A DNA stretch of 64,000 nucleotides from SXOA01 sp046593355 (GTDB lineage Bacteria; Planctomycetota; Planctomycetia; Pirellulales; Pirellulaceae), in contig JBKJNY010000233.1 of the NCBI GenBank assembly GCA_046593355.1, forward strand, positions 10,358 to 74,357, written 5' to 3'. Each line of letters starts with the position of its first letter. The stretch's first letter is position 1. Of the stretch, positions 17,311 through 25,401 are shown in pieces. Below the pieces are notes generated by a model that ran no database searches, had not been told where the DNA came from, and was given only the letters and a program-made list of their open reading frames with translations. Position numbers and translations under genes: made by a program.

Positions 17311-18135
17311 TTAGCGCTCCTGGGTGTGCCGCTCATCATTCTTCTCTTCCGCCTCTCGTCCCTCTTCCTCCCCCCCCTCCACCAGCGGGCTCCATTTCCT
17401 TCCCGCGAGTTGTGGCTGAAAGTCCGGCCGGCCGGCGAGGTCGGCGATGGCTCGCAGTGCGCGGAGCGTGATTTCGCCCGCGATGCCGTCTTCGTCCGCG
17501 CGGGCGGCATATTCGGACGTCTCAATCGGCTGGCCGAAGTGGACGCGGACGCGGGCGGTCATAAAGAAGGGGCTGGTCATGGTGCCAGCGTACGGAGAGC
17601 CTTCGATGTAGCAGGGGACGAGCGGGACGCCGGCTTTCAGGGCGACCATCGCCGCACCCGGTCGGGCGGCGAGCATGAATTCATCCGAGCGGTTGATCCG
17701 CCCCTCGGGTAACATGCCGACAAGCTCTCCCTGGGAGGCATAACGGATGGCCATCTTGGTGGAAGCGGTATCAATCCCGCGGCGGTTGGCGGGGATGCAC
17801 TCGCAGATGTGCTTGAGGAACCAGCGGAGGGCGGGATGCTCGACGTATTCCTTCGCCACCATCCAGTGGGCCTTGCGAAAGACGGAGGTCTGCACAAAAA
17901 AAGGGTCGATGCTGCTGCGGTGGTTGCAGACGATGATTGCTCCGCGGCCGTCGGGAATCGGAAACTCTCCCACGGTCCGAGTCCGCCACTGCAACCGCGT
18001 CAACAGCCGAGCCGCGCTCCAGCAGACATACTGCGACGACTTGTAGCGGCTGCGGGCCATGTCGATGGCCAAAGCGACAAACGGCGCAATGCAGACGATG
18101 GCGAGGAACAACCGGGCAAGGATGTCGTCGGGCAT
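17311..18135 (-). CDS. 1-acyl-sn-glycerol-3-phosphate acyltransferase (PlsC family)
   Basis: 274 aa. An N-terminal membrane helix (about 9-26) precedes the acyltransferase domain. The catalytic HX4D box is NHRSSID (about 72-78), followed by the glycerol-phosphate box MLPEGRINRSDEF and the VPCYIEGSP motif. It transfers an acyl chain to lysophosphatidate at the inner membrane in phospholipid synthesis. The C-terminal 30 residues are strongly charged and Glu-rich. It stands alone upstream of the hydroxylase genes with a 167-base gap. Confidence 0.88.
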   Translation of the reverse strand: MPDDILARLFLAIVCIAPFVALAIDMARSRYKSSQYVCWSAARLLTRLQWRTRTVGEFPIPDGRGAIIVCNHRSSIDPFFVQTSVFRKAHWMVAKEYVEHPALRWFLKHICECIPANRRGIDTASTKMAIRYASQGELVGMLPEGRINRSDEFMLAARPGAAMVALKAGVPLVPCYIEGSPYAGTMTSPFFMTARVRVHFGQPIETSEYAARADEDGIAGEITLRALRAIADLAGRPDFQPQLAGRKWSPLVEGGEEEGREAEEKNDERHTQER

Positions 18136-18435
18136 GGCGTTCAGCGTAGGATGACCCTCCCAGGCCGTCCAGAACCGCGCGAGTGCGGCCTACCAACCAA
18201 TCCTCACCCAGCGCATGAAAAACCCCACGAGCCGCGCCTGGCGGCGGTGCTCACGGGGCGTTTTCCGCGGGCCTTCCAGATTCCTTCACCCTGGTAACGG
18301 TGAAAGAACCGGCGAAGTGCGGTGGCACAACCGCTGCCTCAAGACAATGACTCTTGGCAACTTCGCGGGATCCTGGCGGAGCTTGGTAAAGGGAGTTTGG
18401 TAAACAGAAAGGGCTTGCGCGATTTCTTTCCGGAG
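18136..18435. other. Intergenic, no gene seen
   Basis: This 300-bp spacer separates the pilin-like gene from plsC. The only structure noticed is a six-base stem hairpin (TTCACC...GGTGAA, 18285-18304), without a T-run. Confidence 0.5.
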
Positions 18436-18903
18436 CTATTGGTTCAAAATGTTGGCGGGAGCCTCACCGTCCAGAATCTCGGGCGGCACATCCGTAATTG
18501 CGGGAATCGTTTCATCGGCCGGCAAGCGTCCACGGACGATTTGCGGAGCGGAATCGAGGAACATCGAACCCGCCGCGGTAGAACCGCTATATCCCACGAC
18601 ACCCGCGCCCTGCGCTCCAGCCGCGGTCCGGCGACCGCGGAAGTTGTAGACGTGGTAATTGCCGCCGTACCCGCTACCGAAGTCGGGCGTATGCACGCCA
18701 ATCACCAGCGGACCCTGGATGCGGTAAGACTGATCCAGCGAGGTGATCGACCTCGTCAGGTCTCCCATTTCATCAATGACGCCGTCGCGTACGCTCGCCA
18801 AACCGGCGACCACGCCGATGGTCAACAGGGACGCGAGCATCGTCCACTCAAAACTCAGCACGCCGTCTTGTTCGTGCCACATGCGGGAAATGAACTTTCT
18901 CAT
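18436..18903 (-). CDS. Type IV/Flp pilin-like exported protein
   Basis: 155 aa. AGGAG lies seven bases before the ATG. A short basic leader (MRKFISRMWHEQDG) is followed by a hydrophobic helix with a Glu at position +5 (VLSFEWTMLASLLTIGVVAGL), which is the class III signal-peptide arrangement cleaved by prepilin peptidases (G|VLSFE). The remainder is hydrophilic and Gly-rich, with no recognised domain. I infer a minor pilin or pseudopilin-like surface protein. No assembly genes are nearby. Confidence 0.65.
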   Translation of the reverse strand: MRKFISRMWHEQDGVLSFEWTMLASLLTIGVVAGLASVRDGVIDEMGDLTRSITSLDQSYRIQGPLVIGVHTPDFGSGYGGNYHVYNFRGRRTAAGAQGAGVVGYSGSTAAGSMFLDSAPQIVRGRLPADETIPAITDVPPEILDGEAPANILNQ

Positions 18904-19050
18904 GGTGTTTCTCCTAAGGTGCCGGGTCTATGGTGCATTGGTCCCGCGGCGGGTCCAGTCTGGACGCGGACGCTCGCGGAACGTCAATCGTGGTGTAAAG
19001 CCGGGTGAGCAATCTGTCAGGCCGCGTTAACGGCACGTTCACTACCTTTG

Positions 19051-19065
19051 GCATAAACCATACCA
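19051..19065 (-). promoter_or_regulatory. Possible sigma54-type promoter upstream of the pilin-like gene
   Basis: Reading the minus strand, TGGTATGGTTTATGC matches the TGG...GC skeleton of the -24/-12 consensus with correct spacing (the -12 element is ATGC instead of TTGC). It lies 148 bases upstream of the start codon in the otherwise gene-free stretch 18904-19244. Many pilin genes are sigma54-dependent. Only a weak match. Confidence 0.3.
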
Positions 19066-19244
19066 AATGCACGCGCGATGTGCAAAATATGAAGCGGAAT
19101 GTTCAAAACCCGAAGCACTGTAAGGGGTTAGAAACGCCGGAGCATCGCCGAAACGTAAAGTCCAGGGAGCGCGATGTTAAGAAACCTTAGCGCTGCCGAG
19201 CGCGAGGCTGAACATCATGTCAAGAAACGTGAACACGGAGTTTG

Positions 19245-20372
19245 CTATTCCGCAATGAGCAGTGCCGACAGCACCTGCGCGTAAATGCAGTGGCCGAAGT
19301 CGTTGGGATGATTCACGCCATTCCCGGTGAGATCCCAGTCCTGCTTGTGCCGCAGTAATTCCGCCCAGATGGAGGTCATGTCCGCCATTGCGATGCCCGG
19401 TTCGCAGAGGCTGGCCAAGGCATCGCGATATTGGGGAAAGAGCTCCTGCTTGAGGGCGACCCAGCCTTTGTTGCCGAGCATGGTGGCGACAAGGATGATT
19501 TCTGCATCGGGTTGTGCCGTCTTCACCGCGGCAATCATTTTCTCGATGTTCGCCTGGTAGTCCTTGGCGGGACGCCCGGAGGAATCATTCATGCCGAAGG
19601 CCAATAGGACCAGATCGGGCCTCGCACCAACGACCTTGCCGATGTTCGCCACGCCCCAGTCCGTGTTAGTGCCACCGACCGCGAAGTTCTCCAGCGTCAC
19701 CTTTGCTCCATAAGCCGCTTCCAGATTGAGCACCAGCAAATCCTGATACGGCGGCTGATGCGGCGCGACTTTCGCCCAGCCGGAAGCGTTGCAGCCGGTG
19801 GAGATGCTGTCCCCGAGCAGGGCGATCTTCAGTGGCTTCTTCCCCGTGAGAATCTTGACGGTCTTCGGCAACTCCTTGCCGGCAAAGGCTGGCGTTGGCC
19901 CCTTCCAGGCGGCCGGTTCATGCTCGTAGGTGATGACCGTCTGCATGTCGTGGTACTCGTGCGTCGCCCCGAACAGAATCTCGCCATTTCCATCCCGGTG
20001 CGTCAGCGCGTACTTCTGACTCCTCGCCGGCCGGCGGAGATCCTGCGGCGTTTTCCAAGGAATTCTCGATCCAGCCGGCAACACGATCTCCTGCGACCCC
20101 GGCTGCCAGACATAGTCCCGCCCGGCCTCGTAAATGGCCTCTCCCGACGAGCTGGTCACTTTCAGAATCTTCGTCGCGGTGAGTAGCAGCTTCCCCTTCG
20201 CCGCCCCTTCGCCATCCTTAATGAATAGCACGCTTTCGCCGTGCATCGTTTTGGATCGCCAGAACGGCTGGAGTTGTGTAGCGTCGAATTTCCACCGGTT
20301 CTCCGGTTCCGCGGCGAAGGCGAGAGGCGGGAAAATCAGAATGATGAATGCAGGCAGGACGATGTGGTTCAT
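19245..20372 (-). CDS. Secreted SGNH/GDSL-type hydrolase
   Basis: 375 aa with a signal peptide (hydrophobic stretch about 4-20, cleavage likely after AFA). An N-terminal beta-rich region (about 25-165) precedes the SGNH domain: block I GDSISTG with the nucleophile Ser, block III LLAFGMNDSSG with the Asn, and block V GVNHPNDFGH with Asp and His. Such enzymes deacetylate or de-esterify carbohydrates or lipids outside the cytoplasm; the substrate here is unknown. Confidence 0.88.
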   Translation of the reverse strand: MNHIVLPAFIILIFPPLAFAAEPENRWKFDATQLQPFWRSKTMHGESVLFIKDGEGAAKGKLLLTATKILKVTSSSGEAIYEAGRDYVWQPGSQEIVLPAGSRIPWKTPQDLRRPARSQKYALTHRDGNGEILFGATHEYHDMQTVITYEHEPAAWKGPTPAFAGKELPKTVKILTGKKPLKIALLGDSISTGCNASGWAKVAPHQPPYQDLLVLNLEAAYGAKVTLENFAVGGTNTDWGVANIGKVVGARPDLVLLAFGMNDSSGRPAKDYQANIEKMIAAVKTAQPDAEIILVATMLGNKGWVALKQELFPQYRDALASLCEPGIAMADMTSIWAELLRHKQDWDLTGNGVNHPNDFGHCIYAQVLSALLIAE

Positions 20373-20772
20373 TGGCGAGACCTACAGAGGCGGCGCGATG
20401 CGTTTGGTGGCCGCATGATTCTACCAGCGCGACTCGCGAGAGAGTGGAGATCATGAACGCAATTTGAATTGCCCGTCGCGAACTGGCACCACGCGGAGCA
20501 ACAAAGTTCGCGCGAGTGATCTGATTCTCGCGCGACAATCCGCCGAAAAAAAATTTGCAAAAATTACACGCGGAGGCGCATTTCCTCTTGACGATTTGCG
20601 CGAAAGTCGCAAGATTAATGTCAATGCGTGCTGTAAGAACAACTTTTGCAACCGCAGTTTAATGCCAAGGAGTTTAGGCCGCGCGTGCGAGGATGGGGCG
20701 ACATACGGGATGTCGCTTCGGCCCACACTCCCGAAATTCGGGAATGCGGCACAAGGCAGTGGCGATAATCTT
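20373..20772. other. Intergenic with small hairpins, no convincing gene
   Basis: This AT-richer stretch separates the SGNH hydrolase from the Lys/Ala peptide gene. It contains TTGACG (20588) with GATTAA 19 bases later, and two hairpins: GCGACAT-ACGGG-ATGTCGC (20697-20715) and CCCGAA/TTCGGG (20733-20744). A small RNA is possible but unsupported otherwise. Confidence 0.4.
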
Positions 20773-20801
20773 TTGAAGAGTTTGACTCAAGACTCTATTT
20801 A
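20773..20801 (+). promoter_or_regulatory. Sigma70-type promoter of the Lys/Ala peptide gene
   Basis: TTGAAG (20773-20778) and TATTTA (20796-20801) are 17 bases apart. Transcription would start near 20808, leaving a leader of about 25 bases that holds the AGGAGG site. Confidence 0.5.
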
Positions 20802-20832
20802 GGTTTCGCCCAATCTTTTAGGAGGACGTACT

Positions 20833-20898
20833 GTGGCCAAGAAGAAAGCAGCGAAGAAGGCTCCCAAGAAGGCCGCCAAGAAGGCCAAGAAGAAGTAA
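20833..20898 (+). CDS. 21-residue lysine/alanine peptide, histone H1-tail-like
   Basis: A GTG start at 20833 lies six bases after a perfect AGGAGG. The product has 12 Lys, 7 Ala, one Pro and the initiator, built from AKKA/APKK units like those in the C-terminal tails of histone H1, bacterial H1-like proteins and some HU proteins, but with no globular domain. A plausible promoter precedes it and a strong hairpin with a T-rich tail follows, so it looks like a complete monocistronic unit rather than a remnant. Nucleic-acid or polyphosphate binding is inferred from charge only. A degraded tail of a longer gene is the alternative, but no in-frame extension is seen upstream. Confidence 0.7.
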   Translation: MAKKKAAKKAPKKAAKKAKKK

Positions 20899-20933
20899 GC
20901 TCTTCTGCCCGCTTCGCCTAGACACAACGAGAA

Positions 20934-20980
20934 AGAGCCGCCGGGGCGAGCCATCGCCAGGGCGGCTCTAGTCTTTTCTT
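20934..20980 (+). terminator. Terminator of the Lys/Ala peptide gene
   Basis: Stem AGAGCCGCC (20934-20942) pairs with GGCGGCTCT (20961-20969). An inner GGCGA/TCGCC stem extends it. The downstream strand reads AGTCTTTTCTT. Confidence 0.8.
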
Positions 20981-21002
20981 GAGGAAGGAGGGGCGTCGGC
21001 GA

Positions 21003-21106
21003 ACCGGCGAGCGGCCTGCGTAAGCTGGCCGGTGAGTCGGCATTCCGGCGACGCCCTGCTCTCCTTATCCACATGACCGGCCAGCTTACGCAGGCCGCTC
21101 GCCGGT
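21003..21106. repeat. 31-bp perfect inverted repeat
   Basis: Arm 21003-21033 and arm 21076-21106 are exact reverse complements over 31 bases (begins ACCGGCGAGCGGCC). The 42-base spacer holds a smaller GGCGTCG/CGACGCC-type complementarity with flanking sequence. No target duplication or gene is evident. Confidence 0.9.
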
Positions 21107-21907
21107 CACTTACCATTGCAAGAGGTCAGCCTGTTAAGTGCCCACCCCCTCCAGCCCTCACTTTCGGCTCTCTCGGCATCTTCCTGCGGGTCGCATCCAC
21201 CCTCTCTCACCGCACTTCTGGCACGACTGGCCGAAGATTCTAAAGTCCTGCCTCCAGTTCATACGATGCTAACATTCGGAAGGGGTCTGTCACCCCGCGC
21301 CGAAGCATTTCGCCGTGCGACGGAACAACGCGATGTGATAGCACTCTTGCCCAGGGGGGAATGGAAGGATCCGCAGGTGGTTCATCTCAAGGGACCGTCG
21401 CGTGGGCAGGCTTAAAACGCTTGCCAATCCGGAACGACCGGCAGGATGCTGGAAAGTCCGGAATCGGGAAGGACATGACGTTCTGTTCCGCATGCGGTAG
21501 TCAACTGAGATGGGCCACTTCGGCTCCGACCGAGTTTGCCAGCCGCCGACCCGCCGGCGCACGCTCGCCACTTCTCCCGCCAGGTATCACGCCGAGTACG
21601 ACGGTAACGATTTTGCCGGATGCCCGATGGAAGCGGTTATACCCACCGCTCTCTTTTGGGGAATTACGCCGATTTCCAGCAGAGCCGTGCCGATGTTGAT
21701 GGTAAGGCGAGCCAGAGGGAACTGGTTCGTCCCTGCCCAAGCCAAGGATGTCGCCCCAACCCAGTGTTGTGTGCTGTCCGGCAAATCCCATTTGCCGACG
21801 CCTAGACCAGCCCGGTCAGCACCAGCATGGGGCAATCGCACCGCTACGCGGCTCCTCACCGCCGGCGGGGCACACCGAGTCAATGAGAGTGTACTGGAGA
21901 GCCTGCG
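21107..21907. other. 800-bp stretch without a convincing gene
   Basis: No frame shows consistent coding character on either strand. One short frame, 21475-21699, begins MTFCSACGSQLRW like a half zinc ribbon after GGGAAGGAC, but then becomes Pro/Arg-rich and loses any pattern; it may be a decayed gene. Another, 21266-21415, has no family resemblance. Confidence 0.5.
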
Positions 21908-22480
21908 ATGAAGGTCTTCACTACTGGACAGGTCGCTAAGATCTGTAAAGTGGCCCCACGCACGGTCAGCAAGTGGTTCGATTCGGGACGCCTTAAAGGC
22001 TACCGGATCCCCGGCTCGCAAGACCGCCGCATCCCGCGCGAGTACCTGATCAAGTTCCTCAAAGAGCATGGAATGCCACTCGGCGACCTCGAAGACGAGG
22101 CGATGGCAAAAATTCTCGTTGTGGCGCAGGATCAGATCCTGATCGAAAATCTGAAACGCGAACTTCCCACGGAACGCAGTTTCCGGGTTGCTATCGCCGC
22201 CAGCGGCTTTGAAGCCGGCATACAGGCGGAGAGCTTCCACCCGGACTGCATCATCGTGGATTTCTCTATCGGCAAAATCGAGTCCCTGCAGATTTGCCAA
22301 AACCTGCGGAAGAACCCCGACTTTGCCGACACGATTCTCATCGCGCTGTTGCCCGATGACGGAAGTCCGATCAGCTTCGATCGCTCGAGCATAAACGAAA
22401 CGTTCAAAAAGCCGTTCGACGCGAAACTGCTCGCCGAACGTCTCCGCACGCTGATCGGCGCCCGCAAGGAACTGGTTTAA
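21908..22480 (+). CDS. HTH DNA-binding domain fused to an atypical receiver domain
   Basis: 190 aa. GGAG sits eight bases before the ATG. Residues 5-57 form a MerR/excisionase-type helix-turn-helix (TTGQVAKICKVAPRTVSKWF, then YRIPGSQDRRIPREYL). Residues 68-185 resemble a response-regulator receiver: KILVVAQDQ where the usual acidic pair is partly lost, IIVDFSIG with the phospho-acceptor-type Asp, and FKKPFD with the conserved Lys. The order HTH then receiver is the reverse of most response regulators. Phosphorylation is uncertain because the metal-binding acidic pair is degenerate. No histidine kinase gene is nearby. Confidence 0.82.
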   Translation: MKVFTTGQVAKICKVAPRTVSKWFDSGRLKGYRIPGSQDRRIPREYLIKFLKEHGMPLGDLEDEAMAKILVVAQDQILIENLKRELPTERSFRVAIAASGFEAGIQAESFHPDCIIVDFSIGKIESLQICQNLRKNPDFADTILIALLPDDGSPISFDRSSINETFKKPFDAKLLAERLRTLIGARKELV

Positions 22481-22670
22481 GCCCGCTTCCCGGCCCGATT
22501 AGAAAACGGCAGGCCGCTCGCCACGGCTGGCCTAAAAACTTGATTACACAATCCTCCGCGACTAGACCCCGCGGCGGCTTTCATACAATTTGAACATGGG
22601 GCGGCAGCAGGACGCAGCCGCGAGACTCGCTGAATTCCCGGTTTGGCGACCTCGGCCCCCACACACAACG

Positions 22671-22702
22671 CAGGGCAGGCATTCGCAAGGATGCCTGCCC
22701 TG
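22671..22702. terminator. Bidirectional hairpin between convergent genes
   Basis: A perfect 12-bp stem (CAGGGCAGGCAT and complement) with loop TCGCAAGG lies between the HTH-receiver gene and the beta-helix gene. No long T-run on either side. Confidence 0.6.
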
Positions 22703-22738
22703 AGCTGTTTCTTGGGGAATTGGCGTCGATCATGAACA

Positions 22739-25096
22739 TCAGTCGTCGATTGGCAATCCCAAGCCTAGTTTTCGTCCAGCCTGCCGCTGGGAGTGCTTGA
22801 GGTCGGTCATGTTGACCACTCCGTCACCATTCAAGTCGGCATTGAGGTTGCTACCTCGGGCACCGTAATTCGCCATCACAACCATCGAGTCCTTGGAATC
22901 GACGATGCGATCCCCATTGGCGTCTCCCAGCAGGCGATAGAAATTCCGCCGCGTTTCCAGGGAACCGTCTCCGTCCGTGTCGAGCGAAAGTCGATAGTAC
23001 CCGTCTCCCGTGGCGGAGTTACGACTGCCGCCGAGCCCTTGTGATCCAAAATCGATCAAGACGCGATTGCCGGACACCGTTGTGCGGCCGGTCAGGCTGA
23101 CTGCGACGTTTCCTGCTCCGTTGAGATCGGAGCCCGTGAGCTGCATGCGTCCCGCGGCCAGCACGTCGCTGAGGCCCGTGGCGCTTTCAAAAATGAGATC
23201 GACATACCGAATATAGGATCGCTGCGATGCTCCCCGCTGGACGTCGAAGCCAATGACTTCATTGACGTTGGTAACGTTGATTGTGAAAGCCTGGTCTACC
23301 GACAGACCGCCGGAATCAGTCGCCCGGATCACCACTTGATGACTGGTCGCCGATTCGTAGTTGAGCAGTCCGCCGTTGGCCACGACGAGCTTGCCATTGG
23401 AAACGGCGAACCGCCCCTCGGCACTGTTGGGCAGCGTAAACGTGTGGGTGTCGCCGGAGTCGGGATCAACGGCTGATAGCGTCCCAATGACTTTTCCGCT
23501 GGGACTATTTTCCGCGATGTTTGTTCCGGAAGTGAGAATGCCCGTGGGGGGCCGATTCACTGGGGCAGCCTCGACCGTGACGTTTACGGTCGCCACATTG
23601 GAAAGCTGGCTCCCATCGCTAGCACGGTACGTGAAGGTATCGGTGCCGCTAAAGCCGGCTGCGGGCGTATAGCGAAGCCCGCCATTCACGATGGTCACGA
23701 CCGTACCCTGAGCCGGCTGGGAAAAAGAGCCCATGCTCAAGGAAGTGCCTTCCGGGTCGTGGTCGTTCGCCAAGACGAAAATGTCCACGGCCGATCCCGC
23801 CGGAGTCGTGGCGCTATCGTCAAGGGCGACCGGCGGCTGATTGGGCGTGGCGACGACGCGTTCATCGGCGCCGATGTCCCAGCCCGCGCCACTGGGGCGC
23901 GCGTCGGATTCAAAGTCGCGCGGAGGAGCCAAGAGGGCGGTCCCCGCATCCATGGCCGGGCTTGAGGCAGAGAGATGAAAGTCGTTGCCGGCAGAGTCGA
24001 CGAAGAGCTGGCTCGGCGTTGCCAGCAGCGAATGCTGATCCTGGCCGGTTGAGGTCCGCCACTGGGCCAGCGTCAGGATCGAGTCGCCGCCATTAGTCGT
24101 GAAGCGATTCATCACTACGTTGTAATCGCTCGCGAAACCGGGGAGGCTATCGCTGCTAATGTCAATCACGCCGCGAAAGGAGTGGGAGTTGTAAAGGATA
24201 TTGTTCATCACGGTATTGCCCGTGCTGCCGTTCTGAATGTTGACGTTCCAGCGTCCGTCCACGGGTTGCACAATCGTGTTGTTGACGACCACATTTCCCG
24301 ACGACCCCGCCGCGCCATCGATCTTATACAGCGATATTCCGCTGGCGTGGTTGTTGTACAGCAGGTTATTTTGGAAACGGGAGTTCTGAACGCCATCGCC
24401 GTTAATGCCCGACCCGCCTCCAAGCCCGTTATCGTAGATCACGTTGCCCTCGACCAAAGCACCGGAAATGATCCCATCCCCGCCCTGGAAGATATCGCCA
24501 TTCATGTGTATTCCGTTGGCGCGGTTGCCCCAAATCATATTGTTGCGAATGACCGGGCGATCACCGCTGTTGGAGACATAGATACCGTGTTCAATCTGGG
24601 CGCGGGTGGAGGTGTTGTTCTCGATGAGCAAGTCATCGCTAAACCCGGTGAAGATGCCCCAGCGGTAATTGTTATCAAGCGCGTTGCCGCGGATCGAGAC
24701 ATGGTGGTTCGTCACCGAGCGGATTCCAGCCCGCGGCATGCCGTTGATGGTAAATCCTTCAATCGTTACGTAATCTGCCCCTTCCAAATTGACCCCGTCG
24801 GGCGTGACTCCATTGCGGCTCGTGATTGCGGCCCCCGATTCGGCATGAAACACGATCGGGCCGGAAGCTGTGCCGTCTGTCCTGAGGTCGAAACCGACGT
24901 AGTTTCCCGGGCGGACGATGACCGTGTCTCCAGCATGCACCGAGTCCGCTGCTTTTTGAAGCGTCTGCCAAGGCGCTACCGCCGAACCTGCTTGGGAGTC
25001 GCTGCCGGCATTGGAGACATAAAATGTCGCTAGCGCGAGCCGGGATTCCAACGATTCGAACGACAAACGCCGCTTAGTGGGAGAGCTACGCCGCAT
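22739..25096 (-). CDS. Secreted beta-helix, cadherin and dockerin-type repeat protein
   Basis: 785 aa. AAGGAG lies nine bases before the ATG at 25096. The basic N-terminus with LSFESLESRLALATFYVSNAG is the LEPR-like motif of planctomycete surface proteins. Residues about 30-390 form a right-handed parallel beta-helix (repeated GNVIYDN, VIRNNMIWGN, NNTI strands after a DUF1565-like opening). Next come a VCBS/Big-like domain (about 415-505, DTFTYRASDGS), a cadherin-like domain (about 510-610, AVDPDSGDTHTFTL) and two dockerin-like calcium loops at the end (GDANGDRIVDSKD and DLNGDGVVNMTD). A role in carbohydrate binding or cell-surface attachment is inferred. It is transcribed divergently from ggt. 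Confidence 0.9.
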   Translation of the reverse strand: MRRSSPTKRRLSFESLESRLALATFYVSNAGSDSQAGSAVAPWQTLQKAADSVHAGDTVIVRPGNYVGFDLRTDGTASGPIVFHAESGAAITSRNGVTPDGVNLEGADYVTIEGFTINGMPRAGIRSVTNHHVSIRGNALDNNYRWGIFTGFSDDLLIENNTSTRAQIEHGIYVSNSGDRPVIRNNMIWGNRANGIHMNGDIFQGGDGIISGALVEGNVIYDNGLGGGSGINGDGVQNSRFQNNLLYNNHASGISLYKIDGAAGSSGNVVVNNTIVQPVDGRWNVNIQNGSTGNTVMNNILYNSHSFRGVIDISSDSLPGFASDYNVVMNRFTTNGGDSILTLAQWRTSTGQDQHSLLATPSQLFVDSAGNDFHLSASSPAMDAGTALLAPPRDFESDARPSGAGWDIGADERVVATPNQPPVALDDSATTPAGSAVDIFVLANDHDPEGTSLSMGSFSQPAQGTVVTIVNGGLRYTPAAGFSGTDTFTYRASDGSQLSNVATVNVTVEAAPVNRPPTGILTSGTNIAENSPSGKVIGTLSAVDPDSGDTHTFTLPNSAEGRFAVSNGKLVVANGGLLNYESATSHQVVIRATDSGGLSVDQAFTINVTNVNEVIGFDVQRGASQRSYIRYVDLIFESATGLSDVLAAGRMQLTGSDLNGAGNVAVSLTGRTTVSGNRVLIDFGSQGLGGSRNSATGDGYYRLSLDTDGDGSLETRRNFYRLLGDANGDRIVDSKDSMVVMANYGARGSNLNADLNGDGVVNMTDLKHSQRQAGRKLGLGLPIDD

Positions 25097-25401
25097 GATG
25101 GATACTCCTTTTCGAGACTGAAAAAAAACGACCAACTGACGTGACGAGACTCATCGCCAGTTTGCTCAAATCACCCATTCCGCCACATCTTGTACGTCGG
25201 GTCGAATGATCCTAAGTACCGGGCAAGCCAATGCAGTTGATATGCCCACTTTGCCCGAAACGAGAATTTAGAGCAAGGAATTTGTTGCCAAGTCTGCGGT
25301 TCCTCGGCCCTTACTTTCGATCCTGCGGTTCCGATAGGGAGTATTGATTTCAGACGCGGCCTATTAAAATCTAGTGAACTTTTCAAAGGAGCTTGCTTAT
25401 C
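25097..25401. promoter_or_regulatory. Divergent promoter region
   Basis: This 305-bp stretch separates the divergent beta-helix and ggt genes. On the plus strand TTGATT (25344) and TAAAAT (25365) are 15 bases apart, a weak promoter candidate for ggt. No gene is seen. Confidence 0.35.

Noticed and set aside
19005..19190. 61-codon frame upstream of the pilin-like gene
   Set aside because: Lys/Arg/Asn-rich product without ribosome site, lying over probable promoter sequence.
20660..20760. tRNA-like or riboswitch-like fold
   Set aside because: Two small hairpins are present but there is no T-loop motif, acceptor stem or known aptamer signature.
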